A stretch of 64,000 nucleotides of DNA from Nothopassalora personata (lineage: Eukaryota; Ascomycota; Dothideomycetes; Mycosphaerellales; Mycosphaerellaceae), in the NCBI GenBank assembly GCA_033816765.1, contig CM066287.1, positions 806,001 through 870,000 on the forward strand. Reading direction: 5' to 3'. Shown here piece by piece: positions 42,998 to 53,829 of the stretch. How positions within the stretch are numbered: position 1 is the first letter of the stretch; each line of letters starts with the position of its first letter. The position numbers were made by a program, and so were the translations under genes. The notes below the pieces were generated by a model. That model saw nothing but the letters and a program-made list of their open reading frames with translations. It had not been told where the DNA came from and ran no database searches.

Positions 42998-43142
42998 CTC
43001 CTCGACAGGGAATCGAACCCTGGTCTCCCGCGCTAGCGAAGCTGTTGTGCTTGACAAGCGGCTGAAATTAAGTCAGACGTTGTTTTAGATCATGTACTTG
43101 ATCCATGATGCTTACAAATCATAACCACTAGACCATCGGGGA
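42998..43142 (-). tRNA. tRNA-Asp(GTC) with a canonical and a non-canonical intron
   Basis: Minus strand. Acceptor arm TCCCCGA pairs with TCGAGGA (6 of 7; C4-A69 mismatch), discriminator G. The A box TGGTCTAGTGG and a perfect B box GGTTCGATTCC are present. The D stem is GTC/GAT; the T arm is CAGGG-TTCGATT-CCCTG. The anticodon arm is T-CCGC, loop TTGTCA with anticodon GTC, then GCGGG. A 19-nt intron (AGCACAACAGCTTCGCTAG) sits after position 37, the normal eukaryotic place. A further 54-nt insert (43115-43062) separates positions 27 and 28. A T5 Pol III terminator follows (42992-42988). Without both inserts the molecule is 72 nt. The acceptor mismatch allows that it is a pseudogene. Confidence 0.82.
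43062..43115 (-). other. 54-bp spliceosomal-type intron inside the tRNA gene
   Basis: Begins GTAAGC, ends GTCTGACTTAATTTCAG: donor, CTGAC branch site and TTTCAG acceptor exactly as in the protein-gene introns of this window. A 6-bp perfect hairpin (ATCATG / CATGAT, 9-nt loop) lies in its 5' half. It interrupts the 5' strand of the anticodon stem, where nuclear tRNA introns are not expected. Confidence 0.7.
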
Positions 43143-43336
43143 TCAATGTAGTACAATGGTGTTGAATGCAGAACATTCGATGGTGGCTCATGAGCGCCTG
43201 TGTTTCTTTCATGAATATATACCTCAAAATTTGGCAGCCGAGCTGAGCCGAGCCAGGGAAAGATGGCAGGTTCTGCCACGTTCTGCTTCCCTCGTAAACT
43301 GCTCTGACACCTCTCCAGCGCTTGTGAACCTCCCTC

Positions 43337-43735
43337 TTAGACTGCGCCGATACTTTCTCGATACTTCTGATTCGAAGGACTTAACGAGAAGTTGGTCGTA
43401 GACTTTGGCGCTTCGACGGAGCCGGTCTCGATGATGGTGGTTCCACGAACGAGAGACGAGATCGGAGACCCTTCAAGCAACAATGGACAGTAGGGCAAAG
43501 TGTCCTCAAACGCTTCCAGGCAAGGCACACTGTAATACAGTCCATCATGTTCATACTCAGCCCGGAGCGATACTCCCTCGTGCTCGCAAGGACGGAGGCA
43601 GCGAGCATCGTATATGCAGTCGACGACGTCTACTTGGTTGAGAAGCGCCTATCTATTTTTTTGAAGACAGCATCCTTGATACAGAGTAGTGTGTTCGCAG
43701 CGTGAGGCTCCGAGCACGATATGCATTCCATGACC
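43337..43735 (-). pseudogene. Cys-rich gene remnant
   Basis: An ATG near 43732 opens MECISCSEPHAANTLLCIKD and stops after about 33 codons. In another frame the sequence continues IYDARCLRPCEHEGVSLRAE and YYSVPCLEAFEDTLPYCPLL to a stop at 43337. The paired cysteines suggest a small zinc-binding protein with a frameshift or an unseen intron (GTAGAC occurs at the junction). No family recognised. Confidence 0.3.
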
Positions 43736-44014
43736 TTTGTATGCATTTGGCGTGATCACTTCGATTCACTTTGACTGCGAACCACGACTTCTCAGGAAGG
43801 ACCAGGCCTTCAAGGATATGGATGGAGCAAGTGCACTGCCATCGAAGGGCTCGGTTTATGTCGGCTAATCGGACATCATCTCGATCCCCTCATCCAAGGC
43901 GCTGCTTTCCTCGCCTCTCCCTCACTCCGAACCAGTCCTCTCGCCAAGTCAATCAGTGCAGCCGCCTGCTCTGCGATTATTTCCAAGTGCACGAGCTCTA
44001 CACACTTCTGGCCC

Positions 44015-44515
44015 TTGCAGTCTACGCACTCCTCATCCCCATGAAGGGGATTGCAAGGCCGACCCGTAATATCGTTGGCTTGCGAAGAGAGTATCGGGCC
44101 AATGCAGCCCTCCGTTCGAGGTGGGGAAGACATAGTAGCGGTCGATCTTTGACATGGGAATTGCTTCGGAGCGGCTTTGGTGGTTTTTCTTCAAGAGGGC
44201 TGATACGGCGTGAATGTGGTCAGGTCTTGGGTTGGAGATCTCGTGGATTGTGAGGTTTTAGATTCTGTTGTGAAGCTCGGCTGGGAGGGAATCGAGAACG
44301 TGGCATGGCTTAGGTGAAGAGGCGGTGGGGTTGAAGAAGGTTGTTATGCGGGTTTGGGGTGGGGGGACATTGTCGTGGTGTGATTGATCTTGAGGGTGGG
44401 TATGGGGAGAAGTCTTAGATGGAAGGTTGGAATCTGTTGTAAGGACGGCGTGATGTGTAGTTGCGCGTATTGACGGTATTGTAATGAGTGAATACTGTGA
44501 TCGTGAAAGGGACAC
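44015..44515 (-). pseudogene. F-box-like gene with one nonsense codon
   Basis: The frame from 44515 ends LDSLPAELHNRI then TAA, where relatives have Tyr (LPxELRNRIY). It reads on in the same frame as NLTIHEISNPRPDHIHAVSA then RSEAIPMSKIDRYYVFPTSN. One C/T-to-A change in a Tyr codon explains the stop. Beyond about 44060 the frame is lost. Confidence 0.55.
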
Positions 44516-44595
44516 TGTCCAGGCAGTACTTACGTTTTACACTTTGTGGGAATAATGCCGTTGTCCTTGATCAAGAGCAATCGAACATGCTCAGC

Positions 44596-46024
44596 TCATA
44601 CATGCCAGATGATCAGCTTCTGGTCGAAACCGCCCGACACCAAAATCTCCTTCTCTTCATCACCATCCTTCACCACACCCGCACATAGGCATCGCACTTT
44701 CGAGCCAGCATCATGACCCTGTAGCGTCGCGACTACCTTGCCAGTACTTGCTTCCACACCTCTCACGGCTCCATCGTCACCGTTTATCCAGACGCCACTA
44801 CCATCCGGCCGCCACGCCACTGCAGGTGTCGAATATGCTGTCTGTGGTGCGTGTGTCGTGCAATGGATCAAGATCGCTGTGGCTTCTCGATCCGCGATAG
44901 CCAGTGCAGCTCTCGCCTGCGAAGCTTGAGTCTCAGTCGCTGGGCCGTCATCTAGCAGTGATGTTCTGAGTAGCAGTGTCGGAACAACTGCGTCTGCGCT
45001 CCATGGTGGGAAGAGGAGCTTCACGATAAGCAGCTTCATCGAAGGGACTGTCGAAGTTCCTACCGCGACCAGAGAAGGATCTATAGGACAGAGCTCGAGC
45101 GAAGACGGCGTGAAAGCAATCCAAGCATTTGAGTGTGGTGCAAGGTTCTGCTTGCCGAGCAATCGTGGCTCGTCTTCGACACTGTAGTAGAAGATGAAGC
45201 TGGAATCTGTCCTGCCAACCAGAAGGATCGGCTTGCCATTATCGGGATGACGGACAAAGGCCATCGATTCCGGCTTGGTCGGTAATGTGATCGTGGCTTT
45301 GGGTTCGCCCAGCTTGATCTCGTCTGGTCTGTAAATCAAGATCTTTCCATCCCAGCCTGCTGTGGCCACAATAGTATCGTTGGTGCCTTCTTGATAGACA
45401 GCGACTTTGACGACGTATTTGACATGATCGCGACGCTTCTCCACTACTTGACCTTGCAGATCGCTAACGTGAAGTTGGCCGGACATGGAAGATGTCAAGA
45501 GGTGGCTCTTTCCCAAAGCTGTACACGATAGAACCGGCGAGTCGTGGATTCCGAGAAGCGAGGACCGTAAGCAACCAGTCCCATCGAGGAGGTGCAGCCT
45601 TCTGTCTGCTGTTGATGCCAGCAAGAAAGGCCGAGCAGCCTCATCTCTATCGATCAAGTGCTCGATGCGGGCACTCAAGATGTTCAATGTGGTCGGCAAG
45701 CTTGCCACTTCAACCGCGACTGACGGAGCTGGCGACTTCCAGCCAGTGTTGGCTGTCCCATCGTTGACTCCTAGCTTCTCAAACGAGACCGAGATATCGA
45801 AAGTCTTCTTCTCTTCGAGGAGTGTTTCGAGCGTGAGATCTCCTTTGCTCACATTGCCGGATTCATGCGGTAGCCCGACTTCTTGTATGAAGGCTCCGTA
45901 GGTCTAAGTCTTGGTCAGATGTCAGTGATGGTCACTATGGTTGTCCCCGGGCACGTACTTTGTTGTAGTCATGTGCCTTCAAATATCTCGCGACGATCAA
46001 AGCCGGCGAGTCTGCGGCTGGCAT
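44596..46024 (-). CDS. LisH/WD40-repeat protein
   Basis: Exons 46024-45959 and 45903-44596 join in phase 0 across a 55-nt intron (GTACGT...CTTAG); 457 residues. Residues 5-33 (PALIVARYLKAHDYNKTYGA, FIQEVGLP) form a LisH dimerisation motif cut by the intron. WD40-type blades follow: STADRRLHLLDGTGCLRSSL, TSSMSGQLHVSDLQGQVVEK, TAGWDGKILIYRPDE, PDGSGVWINGDDGAVRGVEA and a perfect last blade VSGGFDQKLIIWHV. It is probably a seven-blade propeller scaffold. I do not recognise the specific orthologue, so no pathway is assigned. Confidence 0.88.
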
Positions 46025-46363
46025 CTTGAGAATGGAAGTGAGATAGCCTGTTGCCTGTAGACAGCTGCTGTGTCGCTATAGATGGACGACGATGGCGCCG
46101 ACGAAGCCGTGAGCTTGTTTTGGATGAGGTTGATGTCGCCGTCGATACCCGAAACGGGCTAGACTTTGCCGAGGACTCGGTGCTCAAGGCGTCATTGTCT
46201 TGTCTGCATGTCTCCCAATACCTCTGTCTTCTACGCATCGAGCCTGTGTCGCCTATGCTTGCAATACCCACCTTGTCTGATATACTCAATGATCAGCATC
46301 ACCCTGTCAGCATAATGGCAGTGCGGAAGCCAGGATCCAGGACTTTCCACCAAGACATCGAAG
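46025..46363. promoter_or_regulatory. Divergent promoter, WD40 gene and Smr gene
   Basis: 339 bp between two divergent start codons. No TATA box or other named site recognised; short frames here are not supported. Confidence 0.45.
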
Positions 46364-48099
46364 ATGGATGACATAACATTTGCTAGACTCGAGGTACGAA
46401 TCACGAGCATGGTGCCGCAAGAACGGTAGTAACACTTCCTCCTTTAGGCCGACTACTGTTTGTTCCAACCAAGCTCACAGCTGTCTCGAATCCTGAGCCG
46501 TTTCTAATTTCTCCTCTAGGCCCACCTCTCGACCCTGCCCTTCTGTCCGCCATCGTGTCCGACTTCGATTTGTGTGTAGAGCGCAATGTGCAAGATGCAA
46601 GGGCCATCCTTGATCCGCTGAAAGAGTCGGCATTGTCGGAAGAAGCAGCAGGCTTCGATGCATCGGGCACAGGAGGAGCACGAGACGATGGACTCATCAG
46701 CACGACTCGACCGGAATCATGTCCGGGCACAAGCACATCACTGTCGCGAGAAACAGACCTCACTAGCTTGTCCAACGATGTCTCCTCCATCGATCTGCAC
46801 AGCGAAGGCCGTGGCACACCTGTCCACGGCGACATCGCAGAGGACCTGGAGAACGCAGATGAGGAGACAAAGATCATCCGATTGGAGGCAGTACTGCAAG
46901 ATCGCGTGAGTCGACAGAAAATACAGTACACCTTGAGGAAGTGCAACGGAAGATGGCATGCAGCATTCGACGAGTTGCTGAATCACGTCTGGCTGGACGA
47001 AGCAGAGAACAGCGAAGATGGATCGCGCATCGCGACGAAGGGCGTTGACGCATTCTCCGAGGACAACATGGCGAAACGAGGGCGGAAGAAGAAGACCAAA
47101 GCCAAGAAAGTCAGATACTTGAATCAAAGGCGGTCCAGCTCTCTCCCGTTATCTCCAGCAGAGTCTCCTTCAGGACCGGTCAATCAATGGCAGGACTCGA
47201 ACAAGGACATTGAATACATCACAAGCCGGACAGGCTTGAACTCCTTCTCGGTGGCATCGGTCTACTACAAGCATTCCGCTTCGCTGCCGCAGACCATTGG
47301 GGCCATCCTTAAAGACAACCTGAATGCGAGGCCGGAGCTGCAGGATGATCCCATCATAGCAGTCAATGTCCACGACCTTGGCGTTGAGTTTCCGACAATA
47401 GCATTCGATTACAGGACGGCTCTTGTCCGCTTGACCCATCCTTCAACAGCGGCAGCACACGAATTAGCGAAGGCTTTGACAACTCGACCTACAGGCGCTG
47501 GTGGCATCAAGATTGTTCCAAACTACGTTCGGCCAAAGATCGCCGACTCGGACTACGACGGGAGAGCAGTGTCAAGATCCTCGAGAGATGCCTCACCCGT
47601 CGATGGACCAAGCTCGGCTGACCGTGCGTCAGCATATGCTGCTGCTAGGAGCGCAGCACTATCGCAGGCATACGCAGCCCACCGAAGGGCGAAGTCAGAC
47701 CGTCTTATGGGAGGCGCTGCTGCGTACTACGGTCAAGTTGGACGAGACTATGCAGCATTGTCTTCGAAAGCCACCGCCGCGGCCGCTGATCAATTGGCAG
47801 CATCCCAGTCAACAGGAAACCAATTGGACCTCCACGGCATTGATGTTCTGAATGGTGTTAGGATCGCACAGCAGAAAGTCGAGCAATGGTGGAGTGGCCT
47901 CGGGGAACATCGCGTCGACGGACGAAGAGGTGCCGACGAACGACAGGCAGGGTATAACATTGTTGTCGGTCTTGGACGGCATAGTGAGGGTGGTAGGAGT
48001 AAGCTTGGTCCGGCTGTGAGTAAGGCTCTCAGAAATGGTGGGTGGAGGATTGAGCAGGCTGGTGCTGTGATTGTTGTGAAAGGGAAGGCGAGGCATTGA
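46364..48099 (+). CDS. CUE-like, DUF1771 and Smr-domain protein
   Basis: Exons 46364-46393 (30 nt), 46448-46457 (10-nt microexon) and 46520-48099; 539 residues. The model gives MDDITFARLEADYCPPLDPA, matching the expected (E/D)YCPPLDPALxxAIxSD(Y/F)D start of fungal Smr proteins; without the microexon the frame breaks. A CUE-like helix bundle (IIRLEAVLQDRVSRQKIQYT, about 140-180) may bind ubiquitin. The DUF1771 helix pair (about 390-450, AAAYYGQVGRDYAALSSKAT) precedes the Smr domain, with LDLHGIDVLNGVRIAQ and VVGLGRHSEGG as its LDxH and GxGxHS motifs. Smr domains bind or cleave nucleic acids, often in mRNA quality control. Confidence 0.88.
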
Positions 48100-48830
48100 G
48101 GACTATCAGCGTGATGCCAAACTCTTGGATTTTTGGTATGTACTGTTGGGTACGGAAGCTGAGTAGTAGAACATGACTTGCCATTGATCGGCCTATGCGG
48201 AGTCGATGAATAACGCGCGAGTTCGAAACAGATGTCGTCCAGGTCTGCATCGAGCATTCAGATCTCGAGCTCGATCGATGAGTCGTATTGCAGATAGCCA
48301 CGGCTTGGGCGGTGTCTTTGCGGGAAACTTACAGTACGAGCTGGGGGCCGATGCTCGGAAGATGGTGATCATGGAGATCTCTACTGCAGGGTCGGTGAGC
48401 TTGCGGAAGATGAGGGGAGATCGCAGTGGAGACTTGGGAAAATGCACGATTGCAACCACAATCGTGAACATGATGCCCTTCCCTCCGCCTCCAAGAGTTT
48501 GTCTGTAGCATTGAGAAAGTCCTTCATGGCCTCGTACGCGCCAAAACACACCTTGAGCGCCTTGGCTCCGTACCACTGAGCATAATCAAGCCTCTCTCTC
48601 CCCTACGAGTGCTAGGTTCATTGACCCATTCCAGCGAGATGGTCCAGGGCACGTTCTTACGCAACAATCAGAGGCTGCATGCATGGCCGACACTCAGCGT
48701 TTGAAATGGTGACGAGATGTGGCGGTAATACCACCGAAAGGGCTGCATCCTGCTTGAGGTGCAGTTGAAAGCGTCCAATCACGGCGTGGTTTTGGTGGCT
48801 GGGCAGAAGAGAGAAGGCCCGAAGACGAAG
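48100..48830. other. Unique region at the edge of the repeat block
   Basis: A minus-strand frame at 48193-48576 (127 codons) and an overlapping frame containing YAQWYGAKALKVCFGAYEAM then KDFLNATDKLLEAEG (about 48580-48470) hint at a small or broken gene. No start, family or splice chain is convincing. Confidence 0.35.
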
Positions 48831-49534
48831 CGCTAGAACTATAGAACGATAGCCGCTTCTTTCCGTCGTTCTAGCTTGTTTCTAGCGCTGCTTGGGGTAC
48901 TACTGTAGAACTACTGTACCGGGGTAGGTACATACAGTGTTAGCTACGTGTGAAACTAGTAGAGATAGAAGTTTGGAACTAGGGTATTAAGTCTAGAAAT
49001 TAGGGTATAAAAACCATGTTTATTACAAGTAGTAGCACCCTTAAGGTGCTTATATAAGTCTTCTTTTAATAAGAAGCCCTTAATCCCTATAATTTAGGTG
49101 CCTAATCTTATTTCCTAAAGACAAGTAATTACTATACTTAATTAGGTTATATTACCCTTAAAACCTGCTATATATATATTACCCTAGCGGTTTATACACC
49201 CCCTTACTCTATATAGGAACTAAGTAGAGTAATCTTAGCGCTAAGGACCTTTATATCCTTTATAACCTTGTTTATATTACCCTTAACTTTATAGATAAGG
49301 TCCTCGATAATATTATGTCTCGTTCTAGGGCTAGTCTTAAAAGAGAGATAAGTTAAGTTACGTAGCGGTATTCTTTAGAGAGGCTAGAGTAAGCTAAGCG
49401 AAGATAAATAATTAGGATAAGAATATATTCTAATTAGTAAGATAGTAACATAAGTTAAACGTATTAGAACTATAAGGGGTTCTAGCATTCCTAAATATAA
49501 AGGAGATATTACTATATCTTAGCTCTATAGTCGA

Positions 49535-49575
49535 CTATTCGACTAGTCGACCGGTCGTCTAGTCGTCTAGTCGCC
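49535..49575 (+). repeat. CTAGTCG-type simple repeat
   Basis: Five or six tandem copies of (T)CGACTAGTCG/GTCTAGTCG-like units inside the RIP block. Confidence 0.7.
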
Positions 49576-49979
49576 TAGCTTTACGTGTTTAACTATATAG
49601 GTTCGCTACGGTCGCGTAGATAACCTAATTGCGTTAGAGGTCTAAGCAATTAGACCTTGTCTTCTAGTTTCTATATTCCTAGTACGTATCTTACGGGACT
49701 CTCTTTCTCTCGTTCTTTAAAACCGTAATACTATCTCCCTCTTAGCTAAGCTCGTTCCGAGTCTTAATTTTCTCGGTATATCTGTTTTTTATCGTACTAT
49801 AAGTAGAGCGCCGCTAACTCGTTAAGAGCGTCGAGAATATTAAGCGTTAGGTATCGAGTCCGAAGGTCGCAAAATACTGTCTCTATATACCGGTTATTAA
49901 AAGGCGTAGGTTTCTAAAGGGAAGAGTCGTCCGCGATATATAGTAGACGTTCGATTTAGGTATTACTCAGAGTACGTCC

Positions 49980-50400
49980 GGAAAGGCGTAAAGTATAACG
50001 TAACTATTACCTAGACTAAATAGGAGAGACTCCGTAATTAATGTTAAAAGCTTAAGCGGGAACTTAACGATACTAAAGAGAAGGTAACGGAGGCAATATT
50101 AAAGGTTTATCGTTTACGTAAATAATTGCGCGTTACTAAAGAGCTCGAGGAGAAGGCAATCGCGAAGGATTTTAAGGATTTGCGGAAACTTCTAGCCGAG
50201 GGTATAGAAGCGCTTTCTATCCCTTTATCGTATCTTCTCGTTCCCGAGGGTACTCCTAAAGAATTAGAAGCGGTCTTCTAAATGCCGATTTCTTCGTAGG
50301 AGGAGTTATCGCTAATTCTAGATAATGCTCTCTAGGCCTACCCTACTTTAGAGGAGGCTATCGTATCTTCCTCGGATCCTAGTCCCTCTAGTTCCTAAGT
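49980..50400 (+). pseudogene. RIP-mutated coding remnant with coiled coil
   Basis: Plus-strand frame with TAA/TAG in place of Gln. Readable stretches include KKLKRELNDTKEKVTEAILK, KVYRLRKQLRVTKELEEKAI and FKDLRKLLAEGIEALSIPLS. It resembles a coiled-coil tail of a transposon protein. Family not assigned. Confidence 0.5.
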
Positions 50401-50449
50401 ACGTGTTTTCTTTCTTATATTCCTAGATCTTTTATTAATAGTTTTATAG

Positions 50450-53160
50450 GTTCTTTTCTAGTTCCTAGGTATTTTCCGATTTGTCGTATCCTTTCTACTT
50501 AATAAGATATCGCTAACCTTTCTTATCTAGGATTTTTTCGACTTTAAATTCGTTTTCTACTTCTAGCTCGAAATAGAAGCTTTCTTAGTAAGGTGTTTTA
50601 GCGTCCGCGGGTTCTAGCTTAGAGATATAGAAGATTAGATAGATTTTAGCGTCGGGTAGTAGTCGTAGGCGGTAGTTAACTAGTCCTATAACTCTATCGA
50701 TAGAAAATAGTCCGACCTTTACGTAATCTAGCTTCTTAGTCTATCTTCTTATTCTTAAGTTTTTTATAAGGAGATAGACCTTATCCCCCTCTTTTAGCTA
50801 AGGTGCTATTTTTCTCGTATCTTACCGTTATTAAGACAGTTTTTATTATATATCTTTGATTACCTTACGTATTTCTTCGTATACTTCCTTAAGAGTATCC
50901 GTCGTTATAATTACTCTTTCGGCTTATAGGTAAGATCTAGGTGTTCCAAATAGGTTAGGATCTCTACTAAAGTTCGTATAGAATAGTATAATTAAAGTTG
51001 TCTCTAATTTATAGTTATTTAGTGCGATCTACGCTATAAGTATTAATAATACCTAGTTGTCTTATACATAGTTAACGTAGTACCGTAGGTATTGTTCTAA
51101 CGTCTAGTTTATCCTCTCGGTTTGTCCGTCTATTTCTAGATAATATACTATTAATAACTTATATTTAATTCCGATCGTTCCTATAAGCGTTTTCTAGTAG
51201 TTTAATATAAATAGCTTATCTCTCTCTATTATAAACGCTTAAGGGAATCCGTAGTATTGGATAAGTCTATCTAGTATAAGGTATCCGAGCTACTCTATAT
51301 TATATGTTTCCGATATAGGAACGAAGTATACGTATTTTATAAGTCTATTAACTATAACTAGTATTATGTTATATAGTTGTTTTATACCTTAGTCTCTTAA
51401 TGGCAGGAGTTTTGTAATAAAGTCTATTATAACTTCGTCTTATAGGTTTGTTAGTAGTGTCCTAAACTATAGGTAAGCGTATTTTACATGTCTTATAGCC
51501 TTGTTTTATTAATAGTATACGTATTACTTAATATAGCGTAGCACCTTTTATCTTATATATAGGAATAAGAAGCTACGCTATATTAGATCTATAGTCTTTA
51601 AAGTTCTAGGGTGTCTATATATTAGTCCGTCTAATATTATCGGATATACTCTTCTTCTCGATCCTTTAGTACTTAGTATTTCCCTTATAATATAGGGAAT
51701 TGCTCGTCCTTATCGCTTAATATTCGTATAATGTTATTAAATTCTCTAGTATTAGTACTAAGACTTCCGTCGGGATTTGTCTTTAGTATCTTGTATTATA
51801 CTAGTTCTTTTCCTTCTATATAGTCGCTTCTTTAGCTTAGCGCGTCTACGCGGCTATTCTCTTTTCCTAGAGTATATTTAATCTCGAACTTATATTGTCC
51901 TAGTAACTCCGACTAGCGGGCTTGCCTTCGGGTAAGTTCCTTTATTATCGTAAAGTAGGTAAGATTCTTATAGTTAGAAAGGATTATTAACTTCGGTAGC
52001 CCTTCGACGTATACTCTCTAATATTGTATAGTAGTAATAATAGCTAGAAGCTCTTTATTATAGATGTTGTAGTTCTGTTCTGCTATAGTTATTTTCCGGG
52101 AGTAATAGACTACTAGGTGTCTTTTCCTATCGTATATCTACGTTAGATACGCGCCTATTGCTATATTAGACGTATTAGTCTCGATGTAGACTTCTTTACT
52201 ACTATCGAATAGTCGTATCGTAGGGGCTAAAGCGTATTGTTCCTTAAGTTTTTCGAATGCTTTAATTTGTTCTTTTCCCTATTTCTAGGTAACGTCTTTT
52301 CTTATAAGTATCGTTATTAGTGCTACTATCTTTAAATAATTCTTAACAAATTTCTGGTTATAATTAGCGAGTCTAAGGAATAATTGTACGTCCTTAACTG
52401 TCTTTAGTTCTAGCTATTCTCTAATTAACTATTTCTTTATAGAGTCGATCGTTATCCCTATAGTGCTAATAATAAAACCTAAGAATTTAACTTCTTTCTT
52501 ATAGAATTCGTATTTCTCGGGTGCTGTCTTAAATCCTAATTGTATAAGTTGCTCGAAGACGTCCTAAACTTGTCTTATATGCTCCTATAGGGATCCTTTC
52601 GTATAGACTAGTATATTGTCTATATAAGTAATAACGTATACGTCGAGTAAGTCTCTAAGCGTCTCGTTAATAAGGTCCTAATAGGATGCCGGTACATTAG
52701 CTAATCCTATTAGTATAACTAGGTATTTATAAAGTCCGTATCTTGTTCTAAAAGCGGTTTTCTATTCTTCCCCTTCTACTATACGTATAGCGTAGAAGGC
52801 GTCTCGTAGGTTAATCTTTATGTACTAGTCCGATCCGGTTAATCTATCTTATACTTCTTCGATGTTAGGTAGCGGGAATTAGTTCTTAATCGTAATCTCG
52901 TTTAACTTCCTATAGTCTTACACGAGTCGTAACTTCCGGTTTATTTTCGGAACAAACATATATAGAGCTCCTATACTTAAGGTAGATTTCCTTATCTATC
53001 CCTTAGCTAATTTCTCCTTTAGCTATTCTCGTAGGGTCTATAGCTCTTTCTTAGACATTTAATATAGGGGTCCCTATAGAGGCTCTTTCCCTAGCTAAAT
53101 GTTTATCTTATAATCCTATAGTTAGTACTTAGGTAAGGCATCCTTACCTCTTTCCTCTTT
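50450..53160 (-). mobile_element. Ty3/gypsy pol remnant 1 (RIP-mutated)
   Basis: Reads right to left. Around 52,600-52,760 the minus strand gives KTAFRTRYGLYKYLV, LINETLRDLLDVYVITYIDN and ILVYT, a gypsy reverse transcriptase whose catalytic YIDD is now YIDN (52,609-52,628). The GAT/GAC-to-AAT/AAC change fits RIP on the other strand. Near 50,560-50,840 is the integrase C-terminus, LKEGDKVYLLIKNLRIRR and LLPDAKIYLIFYISKLEPA. Order RT then integrase is Ty3/gypsy-type. Many stops; inactive. Confidence 0.85.
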
Positions 53161-53829
53161 AAAGAGTCGCGACTACTTACGTGTTACGGTTCGGATTAAG
53201 CTACAACGGCACGCCTAACTATTAGCTACAGAGATTACGTGCGCCGCACGAGATTACTCGCTTACTAGCGACTTAGTAATTCGAGATCACTCGCTTACTA
53301 GCGACTTAGTAATTTAAGATTACTTAGTTACTAGCAATTAAGTAATTAAGACTAAGACTAGTAATGTCTCTTTTGTATTTAGGAACGCTAAGAATCCCTT
53401 ATAGTTTCGATACGTTTAACTCACTGTTTAATATTACTATTTGAAATATACTATAACCTAACCTCTACCTTACTACTACTTAGTCTTTATAAGACAAGAC
53501 AGCTATTGCTTTATTACTCTCCCTTAACTTCCTATCGGCCCGAGAATAAACCCAATTAAGCTTATTTTCTTAACTTGTAATATTATTAGGTTATACTAAA
53601 CCTAATAGCTTTAAACGCCCTCTATAATAGGAGACCGATAGAGTAAACGGGGAACACCCGCCCCTAGTGAAGTAAGTAGAGCCCGACGACCTTAGACCGC
53701 GAACGATGCTATTAATGCCTTAGCTACTTATATAGGTAACGACACCCTTAAGATTAGTAAGCTAGAATACTACTATAGCGACCGAGATAAGTTCGATACT
53801 TAGGTCTCTTAGTATAAGGGCCGTAAGGC

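Noticed and set aside
48193..48576. 127-codon minus-strand gene next to the RIP block
   Set aside because: No family signal, and a competing frame is equally good; noted only as a possible remnant.
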